Part shown: one piece after another, positions 24,819 to 32,820 of the stretch
How the letters are laid out: each line of letters begins with the position of its first letter
Position numbering within the stretch: position 1 is the stretch's first letter
NCBI GenBank assembly: GCA_031279015.1
Contig: JAITJI010000109.1
Coordinates: forward strand, 1-48,405
Length of the DNA: 48,405 nt
Source of the DNA: Spirochaetaceae bacterium
GTDB lineage: Bacteria > Spirochaetota > Spirochaetia > Treponematales > Breznakiellaceae
Direction: 5' to 3'
The notes under the pieces: generated by a model
What the model was told of the DNA's origin: nothing
What the model saw: the letters and a program-made list of their open reading frames with translations, nothing else
Database searches by the model: none
Translations under genes and position numbers: made by a program

Positions 24819-25235
24819 ATGGCGATCAAACAGATATCGGTATTTCTGGAAAACAACGTAGGCCGGCTTGGGGAGGTGACGAGGGTCCTTGCACAGGTGG
24901 GTGTCAACATCCGGGCCATATCCATTGCCGACACGGCGGATTTTGGTATCCTCAGACTCATCGTGGACAGGGAAGATACGGCCCTGACGGCTCTGGCTGA
25001 GGGAGGATTCACCACCCGGGTAAGCGATGTGGCGGCGGTAGAAATTGACGATACTCCGGGCAGCCTTGCAAAGGTGATGGAACTCTTTCAGAAATTACAG
25101 GTCAACATCGAATATCTTTACGCATCCCTGGAAAGTAAGGCCGGAAAGGCGGTGGTTATCTTTAAGCTGGAAGACCATGAACAGGGAATGCAGATAGTCA
25201 GAGAACATGGTCTTTCCACGGTAGGATCCTTCTAG
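24819..25235 (+). CDS. Tandem ACT-domain regulatory protein
   Basis: A 138-residue protein made of two ACT domains (about 4-65 and 72-136), the small-molecule sensor fold that usually binds amino acids. The start MAIKQISVFLENNVGRLGEV is typical of a family often encoded beside paaK and iorAB genes. A strong AAGGAG (24808-24813) precedes the ATG. No enzyme domain is attached, so it probably senses an amino acid, perhaps an aromatic one given its neighbours, and acts on a partner protein. The next gene, glgA, lies 32 nt downstream. Confidence 0.85.
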   Translation: MAIKQISVFLENNVGRLGEVTRVLAQVGVNIRAISIADTADFGILRLIVDREDTALTALAEGGFTTRVSDVAAVEIDDTPGSLAKVMELFQKLQVNIEYLYASLESKAGKAVVIFKLEDHEQGMQIVREHGLSTVGSF

Positions 25236-25267
25236 CAGGTTCAGATCTGCTTTATTAAAGGGGCGTT

Positions 25268-26752
25268 ATGAAGATACTAATGGCCACCAGTGAAGCCGTA
25301 CCATTTGCCAAGACCGGCGGCCTTGCGGATACGGTGTCTTCCCTGTCGATAGCCCTGGCGGATTTGGGACACGAGGTGCGGATCGTATTACCCCGGTATT
25401 ATGGTATTGACCGGGGGGGGTTGCGGCAGCTTGAGGGCGCCATGGGGGTTCATGCCGGGGGCGGGGAGGTATGGAGCGCCGTGTACGTTGCGGATCTTCC
25501 GGGGTCTCCCCAAAAGAATCCCGTCGCTGTTTATTTTATAGACCACGAACAGTTCTTTGGCCGGGACGGCATTTACGGTGTTCCCGCGGAACCGGACTTT
25601 CTGGATAACCCCCGGCGTTTTACCTTCTTCTGCCGGGCCGTTTTTCAGCTTTGCCGTAAGGTCGACTGGTATCCCGATGTCCTCCACGCCCACGACTGGC
25701 CTGCGGCCCTAACAACGGTTTTTCTGAAATTCGGGGAACGGAACGGTGGCTTTGCCCATACCGCTTCCCTCTTCACCATCCACAACTTAGGGTACCAGGG
25801 AATATACAGTAAGGATAACTACTATTACACCAATCTGGACTGGGACATCTTTTACAGCGCCGGTTTTGACGACTGGAACATGATGAACCTCCTCAAGGCG
25901 GGACTCCTTTCTGCGGATAAACTCAGTACCGTTTCCCCCAACTATGCCTGGGAAACCCAGATGGGACAGCACGGCTTCCGGATGGACGGAATCCTCCGCA
26001 ACCGGAGCAAGGATTACTCGGGGATTCTCAACGGCATTGATACGGCGGTGTGGAATCCTAAAACCGATCCCTTCCTCCCTAAACCCTATTCGGCAGAGGA
26101 CATGTCCGGTAAGGCCGCCGCCAAGGAGGCCCTGCAGCGGGAATTCGGCCTTCCGGGGGATCCGGAAGTCTCCCTTATCGGCATGGTAACCCGGCTTACC
26201 GAACAGAAGGGGGTGGGAGAACTCTTCGGTCCAACCTACGGTTCCGCATGGTCCATCTGCCGGGATATGAATCTACAGTTCGTCATCCTGGGTTCGGGGG
26301 AGGCTTGGTGTGAAAATGAACTGCGGAGTCTCTCGTCCCGGCTTTCCAATTTCAAGGCCCGGATTGGGTATAGCGAACGCCTGAGCCACCTGGTAGAAGG
26401 AGGCAGCGATTTTTTCCTCATGCCAAGCCGCTACGAACCCTGCGGGTTAAACCAGATGTACTCCCTAACCTACGGAACCCTGCCCATTGTACGGAATACC
26501 GGGGGCCTTGCCGACACGGTGGAGAATTTCAACCAGGAAACGGGAAGCGGCACCGGCTTTATGTTTGATGATCTTACCCCTCAGTCCATATACAACACCC
26601 TGGGCTGGGCGGTTTGGGCCTATTACAACCGCCGGGAACAGGTTGAAGCCATGCGGCTGCGGGGCATGGCCCGGGATTTTTCCTGGAAAAAATCGGCAAA
26701 AAAGTATATCGCCCTTTACGAAAGAATGTCCCCGGCAAGCGGTTCCTCCTGA
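25268..26752 (+). CDS. glgA: Glycogen synthase (ADP-glucose type)
   Basis: A 494-residue glycosyltransferase of family GT5 that extends alpha-1,4-glucan from ADP-glucose. The N-terminal donor loop KTGGLADT (about 15-22) is followed by the Rossmann segment HAHDWPAAL. SLFTIHNLGYQG is a GlgA hallmark. The C-terminal half has the GT-B elements MVTRLTEQKGV, the PSRYEPCGLNQMYSL segment that holds the catalytic Glu, and GGLADTV. It is of normal length and looks complete. It implies glycogen storage. It is probably read with the ACT gene 32 nt upstream. Confidence 0.95.
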   Translation: MKILMATSEAVPFAKTGGLADTVSSLSIALADLGHEVRIVLPRYYGIDRGGLRQLEGAMGVHAGGGEVWSAVYVADLPGSPQKNPVAVYFIDHEQFFGRDGIYGVPAEPDFLDNPRRFTFFCRAVFQLCRKVDWYPDVLHAHDWPAALTTVFLKFGERNGGFAHTASLFTIHNLGYQGIYSKDNYYYTNLDWDIFYSAGFDDWNMMNLLKAGLLSADKLSTVSPNYAWETQMGQHGFRMDGILRNRSKDYSGILNGIDTAVWNPKTDPFLPKPYSAEDMSGKAAAKEALQREFGLPGDPEVSLIGMVTRLTEQKGVGELFGPTYGSAWSICRDMNLQFVILGSGEAWCENELRSLSSRLSNFKARIGYSERLSHLVEGGSDFFLMPSRYEPCGLNQMYSLTYGTLPIVRNTGGLADTVENFNQETGSGTGFMFDDLTPQSIYNTLGWAVWAYYNRREQVEAMRLRGMARDFSWKKSAKKYIALYERMSPASGSS

Positions 26753-26773
26753 TGAGCCTTTAAGACGGGGATG

Positions 26774-26800
26774 GTTCCGGAAGGCCGTTCACCGGAACGG
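26774..26800. other. Hairpin between convergent glgA and alcohol dehydrogenase genes
   Basis: GTTCCGG (26774-26780) pairs with CCGGAAC (26792-26798); an alternative stem CCGTTC/GAACGG exists inside. There is no T-run, so it is only a weak terminator candidate for either strand. Confidence 0.35.
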
Positions 26801-26801
26801 T

Positions 26802-27878
26802 TCAGGGAATGATGGCCACCTTAATGGCGTTGTCCCCTCCGGTCAAGGCCAGATCAAAGGCCTTTTTCCAGTCCTCCAGGGAGAAGGTATGGGTAAGCAC
26901 CCCGGTGGCGGGGAGGGTTCCATCGAGGATCCATTTGATAACCCAGGGATAACAGTAGGGGCTGAGGTGGGAGCCCCTGATGTCAAGCTCCTTCTGATCG
27001 CCGATAATACTCCAATCTACCGTTGCGGGTTCCTTAAAAACACTGAACTCCACAAAACGTCCCAGCTTGCGGATCATCTCCAGGCCCTGGGAGACACTAT
27101 CGCTGTGTCCCGAAGCTTCGATATAAATATCGCAGCCATACCCGCCGGTCAACTCAAGGACCCTGGCGGTTGCGTCTTCCCTGCCGGGATTAAGGACCAT
27201 ATCGGCGCCGAATTCCTTTGCCTTGGCCAAACGCAGATCGTTTTTGTCCAGCACCATCAGAGTTGCGGGGTTCCGTTTACGGATGGCCCCCACCATACCC
27301 AGGCCCAGGGTGCCGGCGCCGCTTAAAACCACAAAATCCTCATTGGAAATCTCCGCCCTATCCACACAGTGTTTTGAACAGCCGAAGGGTTCTATCAACA
27401 GGGCCTGCTCCAGGGGCATCTCCCGGGGGATCCGGTAGTTTAGGCTCCCGTGGGGGTACCGCATATACTCCGCCATGCCGCCGTTTACGTAATACTGAAA
27501 CCCGTAAATATCGTGCTTTTGACACATCCAGTACCGGCCGGTCCTGCAGTACCGGCATTCGCCGCAGGGGACTATCTGTTCGGAAACCACCCGGTCACCG
27601 GGGAGGAATTCCTTCTGATCCGGCCCTGCCTCCACCACGGTACCTACAAACTCATGTCCCGGTACCACCGGTCCCTTGATATACGAAGGAGTCCCGCCTC
27701 CGCCCCAGAACCGCTTTGCCCCGGCATAGGCCTTGGTATCCCCGGCGCAGACCCCGCAGCCTTCAACCTTTACAATCACATCATCAGCCTTTGCCCTGGG
27801 AGTTGGAATCGTCTCCAGACGGTAATCCCCCGGGGCATGGGCCACCAGGGCTTTCATCATCTCCGGAATCTGTACCAT
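26802..27878 (-). CDS. Zinc-dependent alcohol dehydrogenase (threonine/sorbitol dehydrogenase-like)
   Basis: A 358-residue medium-chain dehydrogenase. I chose the ATG at 27878 because GAGGAGGAT precedes it. A longer frame to 28115 exists but runs back across thrH. The catalytic zinc site is shown by CGVCAGD and GHEFVG, and the structural zinc site by CGECRYCRTGRYWMC. A Rossmann NAD(P) motif follows (VLSGAGTLGLGMVG). The family oxidises polyols, secondary alcohols or threonine; the substrate is not clear here. It is divergent from thrH with about 80 nt between them. Confidence 0.9.
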   Translation of the reverse strand: MVQIPEMMKALVAHAPGDYRLETIPTPRAKADDVIVKVEGCGVCAGDTKAYAGAKRFWGGGGTPSYIKGPVVPGHEFVGTVVEAGPDQKEFLPGDRVVSEQIVPCGECRYCRTGRYWMCQKHDIYGFQYYVNGGMAEYMRYPHGSLNYRIPREMPLEQALLIEPFGCSKHCVDRAEISNEDFVVLSGAGTLGLGMVGAIRKRNPATLMVLDKNDLRLAKAKEFGADMVLNPGREDATARVLELTGGYGCDIYIEASGHSDSVSQGLEMIRKLGRFVEFSVFKEPATVDWSIIGDQKELDIRGSHLSPYCYPWVIKWILDGTLPATGVLTHTFSLEDWKKAFDLALTGGDNAIKVAIIP

Positions 27879-27921
27879 GGCATCCTCCTCTTCCTCGTAT
27901 GTTGAGGTATTATCCTCCAGG

Positions 27922-27951
27922 TTGTGGAATAAAACAATCCTATGGTATAAT
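27922..27951 (+). promoter_or_regulatory. Promoter of thrH, leaderless layout
   Basis: TATAAT (27946-27951) with TTGTGG (27922-27927), spacer 18 nt. Only 5 nt (AACCT) separate the -10 box from the ATG at 27957, which should be at or next to the transcription start. Confidence 0.6.
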
Positions 27952-27956
27952 AACCT

Positions 27957-28568
27957 ATGCGTTTGGTATGTCTGGATCTGGAGGGGGTGTTGATCCCTGA
28001 AATATGGATAGCCTTTTCCGAAGCGGCGGGGATCCCCGAACTGCGGCGGACCACCAGAGATGAGCCCGATTATGACAAACTCATGCGGTTTCGCCTGGAT
28101 CTGCTGGGGAAACACCGGCTTGCCCTGCCGGATATTCAGGGGGTGATTGGGACCATGGAACCCCTGGAGGGGGCCGTTGAATTTGTCCGGGCCCTGCGGG
28201 AGAGGACCCAGCTTATCATCCTCTCCGATACCTTTGAACAGTTTGCCAAACCCCTCATGGCAAAACTGGGCTATCCCACCTTGTTCTGCAACACCCTGGT
28301 TACCGAGCCCGATGGCAGGATAAGCGGATACCGCCTCCGCCAGCAGGACGGCAAGCGGCGTGCGGTGGCGGCCTTCAAGTCCGTTAATATGGAGGTGTTC
28401 GCCGCAGGGGATTCCTTCAACGATCTTGCCATGATCCGGGAAGCCAATGGCGGCTGTCTGTTCCGGGCGCCGGAGGCGATTCAGAAAGCCTGCGGGGACA
28501 TACCCTGTGTGTTCAACTTTGAGGAACTTTTGGGGCGGATCGATGCCTTCCTGGTCAGGCCTGTTTAA
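27957..28568 (+). CDS. thrH: Phosphoserine phosphatase/homoserine phosphotransferase
   Basis: A 203-residue HAD-family protein of the ThrH type. It hydrolyses phosphoserine and can move the phosphate to homoserine. The opening MRLVCLDLEGVLIPEIW has the phospho-acceptor Asp7, with Glu at the third position instead of the usual second Asp of the HAD motif, as in ThrH. Motif II is IILSDTFEQF, and the metal-binding motif III is AAGDSFNDLAM. It is of normal length. It may serve serine and threonine synthesis. The mRNA may start at the ATG itself. It converges with era. Confidence 0.92.
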   Translation: MRLVCLDLEGVLIPEIWIAFSEAAGIPELRRTTRDEPDYDKLMRFRLDLLGKHRLALPDIQGVIGTMEPLEGAVEFVRALRERTQLIILSDTFEQFAKPLMAKLGYPTLFCNTLVTEPDGRISGYRLRQQDGKRRAVAAFKSVNMEVFAAGDSFNDLAMIREANGGCLFRAPEAIQKACGDIPCVFNFEELLGRIDAFLVRPV

Positions 28569-28587
28569 GGGGCGGCGGCAAGGGAGA

Positions 28588-29478
28588 TCAGAGGCCGGTC
28601 AGTTTCCGCAGGAGTCCGTCATTGTGCCGCCAGTCGTGGGCGGTTTTAACCCGCAGATCCAGTTCCACCTTCAGATCAAATATCCGGTTGAGGTCTATCC
28701 GCGCGGCCTCACGGATAGCCTTGATCATCCGGCCATCCCTGCCAACCACCATACCCTTTTGGGATTCCCGTTCGGTGATGATGAATGCCCGGATCCAAAG
28801 CCGGGAGCCCTCCTCCCGCAACTCCGTATCCGCCACCTCCACGTAGAGGGAATGGGGCAGTTCCTGGCGCAGCCTGTTGATGGCCTTTTCCCGGATAATC
28901 TCGGCAATGCGGAAATCCGGACTCTGATCGGTGTAGTATTCCTGCGGGTAGAGGGCTTCCCCCGATTCGGCCATGTCAAAGAGACAGGTCAGGACCTCCT
29001 CTATGCCTTCATTTTTTAAGGCGGAGATGCCGAATATCCGGTCTGTCGTTATGGCCGGCAGTTTGTCCCGGAGAAAATGCCGGATATCCTCCGTGTAGAG
29101 CTTCCGGGCATCCATCTTGTTGACGGCGGCAACGGTTTTCCCGGCGTACAAGGCCAGACTCTCCGCCACCGCTTCTTCCTCGGAACCGGTGGGCCGGGAG
29201 GCATCCAGCATATAGAGGACCAGTTCCGCCCCGGCAAGGGCCCGGCCTGCAACCCCGGCGAGGACCCGGTTGAGTTTCCGCTCCGACTGATGCAGGCCCG
29301 GGGTATCGGTAAACACCAACTGGCCCTCCGGCCGGTTAACGATCCCCCGAATGGCGTTCCGGGTAGTCTGGGGGACGGGACTGACAATGGCGACCTTGGC
29401 GCCACAGAGACGGTTGACCAGGGTAGATTTTCCTACAGAAGGCCGCCCCACCACAGTAACAAAAGCTGCTTTTTTCAT
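28588..29478 (-). CDS. era: GTPase Era, 16S rRNA maturation
   Basis: A 296-residue essential GTPase with a C-terminal KH RNA-binding domain, needed for 30S ribosome assembly. G1 is GRPSVGKST at 11-19, G3 is DTPG at 58-61 and G4 is NKMD at 120-123. The KH domain (about 205-290) shows GMVVGRDGRMIKAI. It is complete. Its ATG overlaps the stop of an upstream small ORF (ATGA at 29475-29478), so its translation may depend on that of the small ORF. There is no separate strong ribosome site. Confidence 0.95.
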   Translation of the reverse strand: MKKAAFVTVVGRPSVGKSTLVNRLCGAKVAIVSPVPQTTRNAIRGIVNRPEGQLVFTDTPGLHQSERKLNRVLAGVAGRALAGAELVLYMLDASRPTGSEEEAVAESLALYAGKTVAAVNKMDARKLYTEDIRHFLRDKLPAITTDRIFGISALKNEGIEEVLTCLFDMAESGEALYPQEYYTDQSPDFRIAEIIREKAINRLRQELPHSLYVEVADTELREEGSRLWIRAFIITERESQKGMVVGRDGRMIKAIREAARIDLNRIFDLKVELDLRVKTAHDWRHNDGLLRKLTGL

Positions 29479-29864
29479 TTCACCACCATCGCTTTTCGAA
29501 TTTCGTCTATGCCCGGTCCTGCCGCCCGGATAAAGTACACGCCCCGGGCAACTTCCCGGTCTCCCCGGTTTTCCGGTTTATCCCAGTCAACGATACTCTT
29601 GGAGACCGGAGCCCCAGGGTAGTTATACTGTGTGGGATGGGGCAGCCTATCCGCATAGGGCTGCCGGGTTATGGTGATCCTGCTGTTTTGAGTAAGGGTA
29701 CCGGAAGCGTCCACACCTCCCATGCCGGCGATCTCCGTCGCAAACGGCGCAGTTTCCGTACCAATGTGGCGGACGCGGAGAACCGTAAGGGTATCAACGA
29801 TGTATATACGGTCCGACCCTGAACAAAACCGGAGGATTACTATAACTGTACAAAGCCGCTTCAT
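29475..29864 (-). CDS. Small protein with FlgD/T9SS-sorting-like C-terminus, coupled to era
   Basis: About 129 residues from the ATG at 29864; an in-frame TTG at 29885 is an alternative. A short hydrophobic stretch near the start (LCTVIVILRFCSGS) may be a signal anchor. The last 40 residues read like the closing strands of FlgD Ig-like and type IX sorting domains: VDWDKPENRG, then REVARGVYFIRA, then IRKAMVVK. The middle is not recognised. It could be a short exported protein or a remnant of the end of a larger surface protein. Its stop overlaps the era start. Confidence 0.55.
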   Translation of the reverse strand: MKRLCTVIVILRFCSGSDRIYIVDTLTVLRVRHIGTETAPFATEIAGMGGVDASGTLTQNSRITITRQPYADRLPHPTQYNYPGAPVSKSIVDWDKPENRGDREVARGVYFIRAAGPGIDEIRKAMVVK

Positions 29865-29939
29865 CCAAACATCCGCCGCGTACAAGAGACCACTTTACCC
29901 GGGCGGGGTTTCTTACAGGAAACGGCCCCCGGCCCGGAT

Positions 29940-30926
29940 TCAGAGGTTTCCGATGTATTCGTTTATGACATCAAAGAGAACCTCCAGTTTATCCGGGTCC
30001 CCCGCCAGGGTATGGCCCGAATTGGGGAAAACGGTAAGCCGGTCTTTCGGCGGAACCGGAGCTACCCCTGCATCATCGAGTTTCGCCTTGAGACGTTCCG
30101 CATTGGAGAAGGGTACGATCCCGTCTTTTTGGCCATGGGCCAAAATGGTGGTGGGAACCTTCCCGGTAACGTGGTGTACAGGAGAAATTTTGAGCAGGGC
30201 ATCCCTCTTGCCGGCATCGATGCTGTCTTCCTGCATGGCCTGAATATCATCCGGGGTAAATTGCTCCCCGGTAAGGGCTGAGATAAGGGGGAACTTGAGA
30301 TCATCCTGTATTGAAGGAATAACCGGATCGACGGGCATCCCGGTATACCATGCGGGATCGGTAAAGTCCGTGGGTCCGGAGAGGCTGATGCAGAGGACGA
30401 TGGGAATGGGGGCGGGAGAATCGCCTTCGGCATGCTGATAGGCGTACAACAGTGAAAGATGGGCCCCGGCGGAGACTCCCACAAGGACGAGTTTATTGAT
30501 CCCCAATCCTAAAGATGCGGTACGATCCTTGATACAGCGGATAGCCAGATCGATATCATTAAGCATATCATCACAGTGTACCGTATTATTTGCCATCGTG
30601 ATCAGCCGGTAGTTCATCGACGCGGCCACGCAACCCTTGGCGGCGGCGATCCGCCGGATTTCATCCACCGGCGAGTCGGCCTTGTCACCGGTCACCCAGG
30701 CGCCGCCATGGATGTACAGAACAACCGTGTCCGCCGGATTCCCCCCTCCGGAATCCTCCGGAAGAAAGAGATCCAGAACCTGGGCGGGGGATGCGGTACC
30801 GTAGGCAATGTTGAGGTTGGGATCCGGCTGCTCAATATCTGAAGAACAGGCGCCCAGAAACAGGATCGCCGCCAACAGAGAGGACGCCGCGGTAATTTTA
30901 AAGAACATTCCGGAATTTAGTTTCAT
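29940..30926 (-). CDS. Alpha/beta-hydrolase esterase lipoprotein
   Basis: A 328-residue predicted lipoprotein with lipobox FLGAC (Cys27). The hydrolase domain belongs to the hormone-sensitive-lipase/BD-FAE-like group. The oxyanion motif YIHGGAW is at 71-77, the nucleophile Ser152 lies in GVSAG, and an Asp and a final His (PNSGHTL) complete the triad. Such enzymes remove acyl groups from sugars or small esters, which would suit plant polysaccharide breakdown. AGGAGG lies 6 nt before the ATG. It lies 37 nt after cysE in the same direction. Confidence 0.88.
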   Translation of the reverse strand: MKLNSGMFFKITAASSLLAAILFLGACSSDIEQPDPNLNIAYGTASPAQVLDLFLPEDSGGGNPADTVVLYIHGGAWVTGDKADSPVDEIRRIAAAKGCVAASMNYRLITMANNTVHCDDMLNDIDLAIRCIKDRTASLGLGINKLVLVGVSAGAHLSLLYAYQHAEGDSPAPIPIVLCISLSGPTDFTDPAWYTGMPVDPVIPSIQDDLKFPLISALTGEQFTPDDIQAMQEDSIDAGKRDALLKISPVHHVTGKVPTTILAHGQKDGIVPFSNAERLKAKLDDAGVAPVPPKDRLTVFPNSGHTLAGDPDKLEVLFDVINEYIGNL

Positions 30927-30963
30927 GTTATACCTCCTATGGATCTATGAATCAGAAAGGGGA

Positions 30964-31869
30964 TCATTCCCCCCTTGATTTTATTATCTGTTCACCGGTT
31001 TTAATGTAGACCCTGGTCTCCGGGGGTATCGAGCTGGTAAGCCAGACGTTACCGCCGATGATGCTGCCCCGGCCAATGATGGTCTCCCCGCCCAGGATGG
31101 TCGCATTGGAATAGATGGTTACCTCGTCTTCAATGGTAGGGTGCCGCTTGTGGTTGGCCTCCTCTTTTTTGACCGAGAGGGCGCCCAGGGTGACCCCCTG
31201 GTAGAGTTTGACGTTTCTGCCTATCACCGTGGTTTCCCCGATGACCACACCGGTACCGTGATCGATGAAAAAAGATTCCCCAATATCCGCCCCGGGATGG
31301 ATGTCGATGCCGGCGCTGCCGTGGACCATTTCACTCATCATCCGGGGGATGAGGGGCACCTGCCGGGTCCAGAAGAAATGGGCCAGCCGATGGACCGTGA
31401 TAGCCTCAAAGCCCGGATAGGAGAGGATCACCTCGGCAGTGCTCTTCGCCGCAGGATCTCCCCGGAAGGCAGCCTTCATGTCCAGATTCAGGGCGCTCCT
31501 GATGCGGGGGAGTTCCTCAAAAAAATCCTCCACGATCAGCTCCGCCGCCGCATGGCATCCGTCGTGGCCGCAGGAAAAACTCTGCTCCTTCCCGTTGTTG
31601 TTCCGGATAGAAAAGGCGATGCTCTTCTCCAGTTCCCGGATGAGTTCCCGGGCGATATGGTGGACTTTTTCACCGGTGATAAGCCGGAGGTTGTCGTGAT
31701 CCAGCCCCTCGTTCTCCCGGAATCCCGGAAAGATAAGTTCGTTTAGACCCCGGAGAATGTCTTCAATGCTCTCCCGGCTGGGGAGATTGTCACCGCCGGC
31801 ATGATTCACAAGCCCGTATTGACCATAGGAATCAAGCAGGGCGTCAATACTGTTACGGAGTCTGTTCAC
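30964..31869 (-). CDS. cysE: Serine O-acetyltransferase
   Basis: About 301 residues. I chose the GTG at 31869 because GGGGGAGGTG precedes it; the longer frame to 32097 lies inside the patatin gene. The first half is the helical N-terminal domain of long serine acetyltransferases. The second half (about 180-290) is a left-handed beta-helix of hexapeptide repeats with DHGTGVVIGET and GVTLGALS. It makes O-acetylserine for cysteine synthesis. It overlaps the upstream patatin gene by 17 nt, so the two are in one operon. Confidence 0.93.
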   Translation of the reverse strand: MNRLRNSIDALLDSYGQYGLVNHAGGDNLPSRESIEDILRGLNELIFPGFRENEGLDHDNLRLITGEKVHHIARELIRELEKSIAFSIRNNNGKEQSFSCGHDGCHAAAELIVEDFFEELPRIRSALNLDMKAAFRGDPAAKSTAEVILSYPGFEAITVHRLAHFFWTRQVPLIPRMMSEMVHGSAGIDIHPGADIGESFFIDHGTGVVIGETTVIGRNVKLYQGVTLGALSVKKEEANHKRHPTIEDEVTIYSNATILGGETIIGRGSIIGGNVWLTSSIPPETRVYIKTGEQIIKSRGE

Positions 31870-32812
31870 GAAACACCTCCCCCTTGAACTTTTCCGGCTC
31901 ATACCCGGGGCTGATGCCGCATTCAATGTGCCGCCAATGTGCCGCCCGGGCGCCGAAACTCCTGCTGAAAAAGACCCGTATGGTATCTTCATTCTCCCGA
32001 ACCACCCGTTCCCCCATGGCAACCAGTTCATCCTTCTTGAAAAAGGCAAAGGGGGTAGCCTTGCCGGAGACATGGAGGAGTAACTCCGGTTTATCACTCC
32101 GCTTTAACTGATTCAGTTGGTGTAAAACCACTTCCAGGGAACGGTAGAGGATCTTATACCCGGTATTGAAATCTGAACCTGGTATGATCCGGAAGTTTCC
32201 CACATCCACCGCCAGGATCCGCTTAAAACCTTCCGCCCTGGCAATATGGACAGGCAAATTATCCGCAAGACCTCCATCCACCAGGTACATATTCCCTTCC
32301 CGCAGGGGCTCAAAAAAAATGGGAAAGGACATGGACGCCCGGATAGCCCGGGCGACGGAACCGGAACGGAGTACCACTTCCCTGCCGTTGCTCAGATCCA
32401 CCGCGTTACACCGGAAGGGAATCCGGGTTTCGTTAAAGCTTTTGGCCCCGGAGAGCTTCTCTATAAGGGTTAATACCCGGGCCCCCGAATCGATCCCCGA
32501 ACCGGTGGCAAGGCTCCCCAAAAACTGTCCGGCCTGAAAGACCCGCCCCAGGGGACCCGCCAGCTTAAAAACAAAACTATCCAGATAGTTGGTGATGTCA
32601 AATTCGTCCCGGACAAACCGGTGTAGCTCTGCCGCCGCCATGCCGCAGGCGTAGAGCCCTCCTACTATGGCCCCCATGGAGGTTCCCACAACAAGGGAAG
32701 GTTCGGGGAAGCCTATCTCCGAAAGGGCTTTGAGAACCCCGATATGGGCTATCCCTCTGGCCCCGCCTCCTGAAAGGACCAGCGCCCACTTCAACTTTCT
32801 ATCGATCCGCAT
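31853..32812 (-). CDS. Patatin-like phospholipase
   Basis: A 319-residue patatin-family lipid acyl hydrolase. The oxyanion motif SGGGARG lies at 14-20, the nucleophile Ser45 in GTSMG, and the catalytic Asp179 in VDGG. All three are intact, so it should be active. No signal peptide is visible, so it is probably cytoplasmic or membrane-attached. It lies 8 nt after the activase gene and overlaps cysE, so it sits in one operon with them, although a shared pathway is not obvious. Confidence 0.9.
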   Translation of the reverse strand: MRIDRKLKWALVLSGGGARGIAHIGVLKALSEIGFPEPSLVVGTSMGAIVGGLYACGMAAAELHRFVRDEFDITNYLDSFVFKLAGPLGRVFQAGQFLGSLATGSGIDSGARVLTLIEKLSGAKSFNETRIPFRCNAVDLSNGREVVLRSGSVARAIRASMSFPIFFEPLREGNMYLVDGGLADNLPVHIARAEGFKRILAVDVGNFRIIPGSDFNTGYKILYRSLEVVLHQLNQLKRSDKPELLLHVSGKATPFAFFKKDELVAMGERVVRENEDTIRVFFSRSFGARAAHWRHIECGISPGYEPEKFKGEVFREQTP

Positions 32813-32820
32813 AAGTTCCG

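Noticed and set aside
27879-28115. N-terminal extension of the alcohol dehydrogenase frame
   Set aside because: It runs back through the thrH promoter and coding region; the ATG at 27878 has GAGGAGGAT before it and matches the family start.
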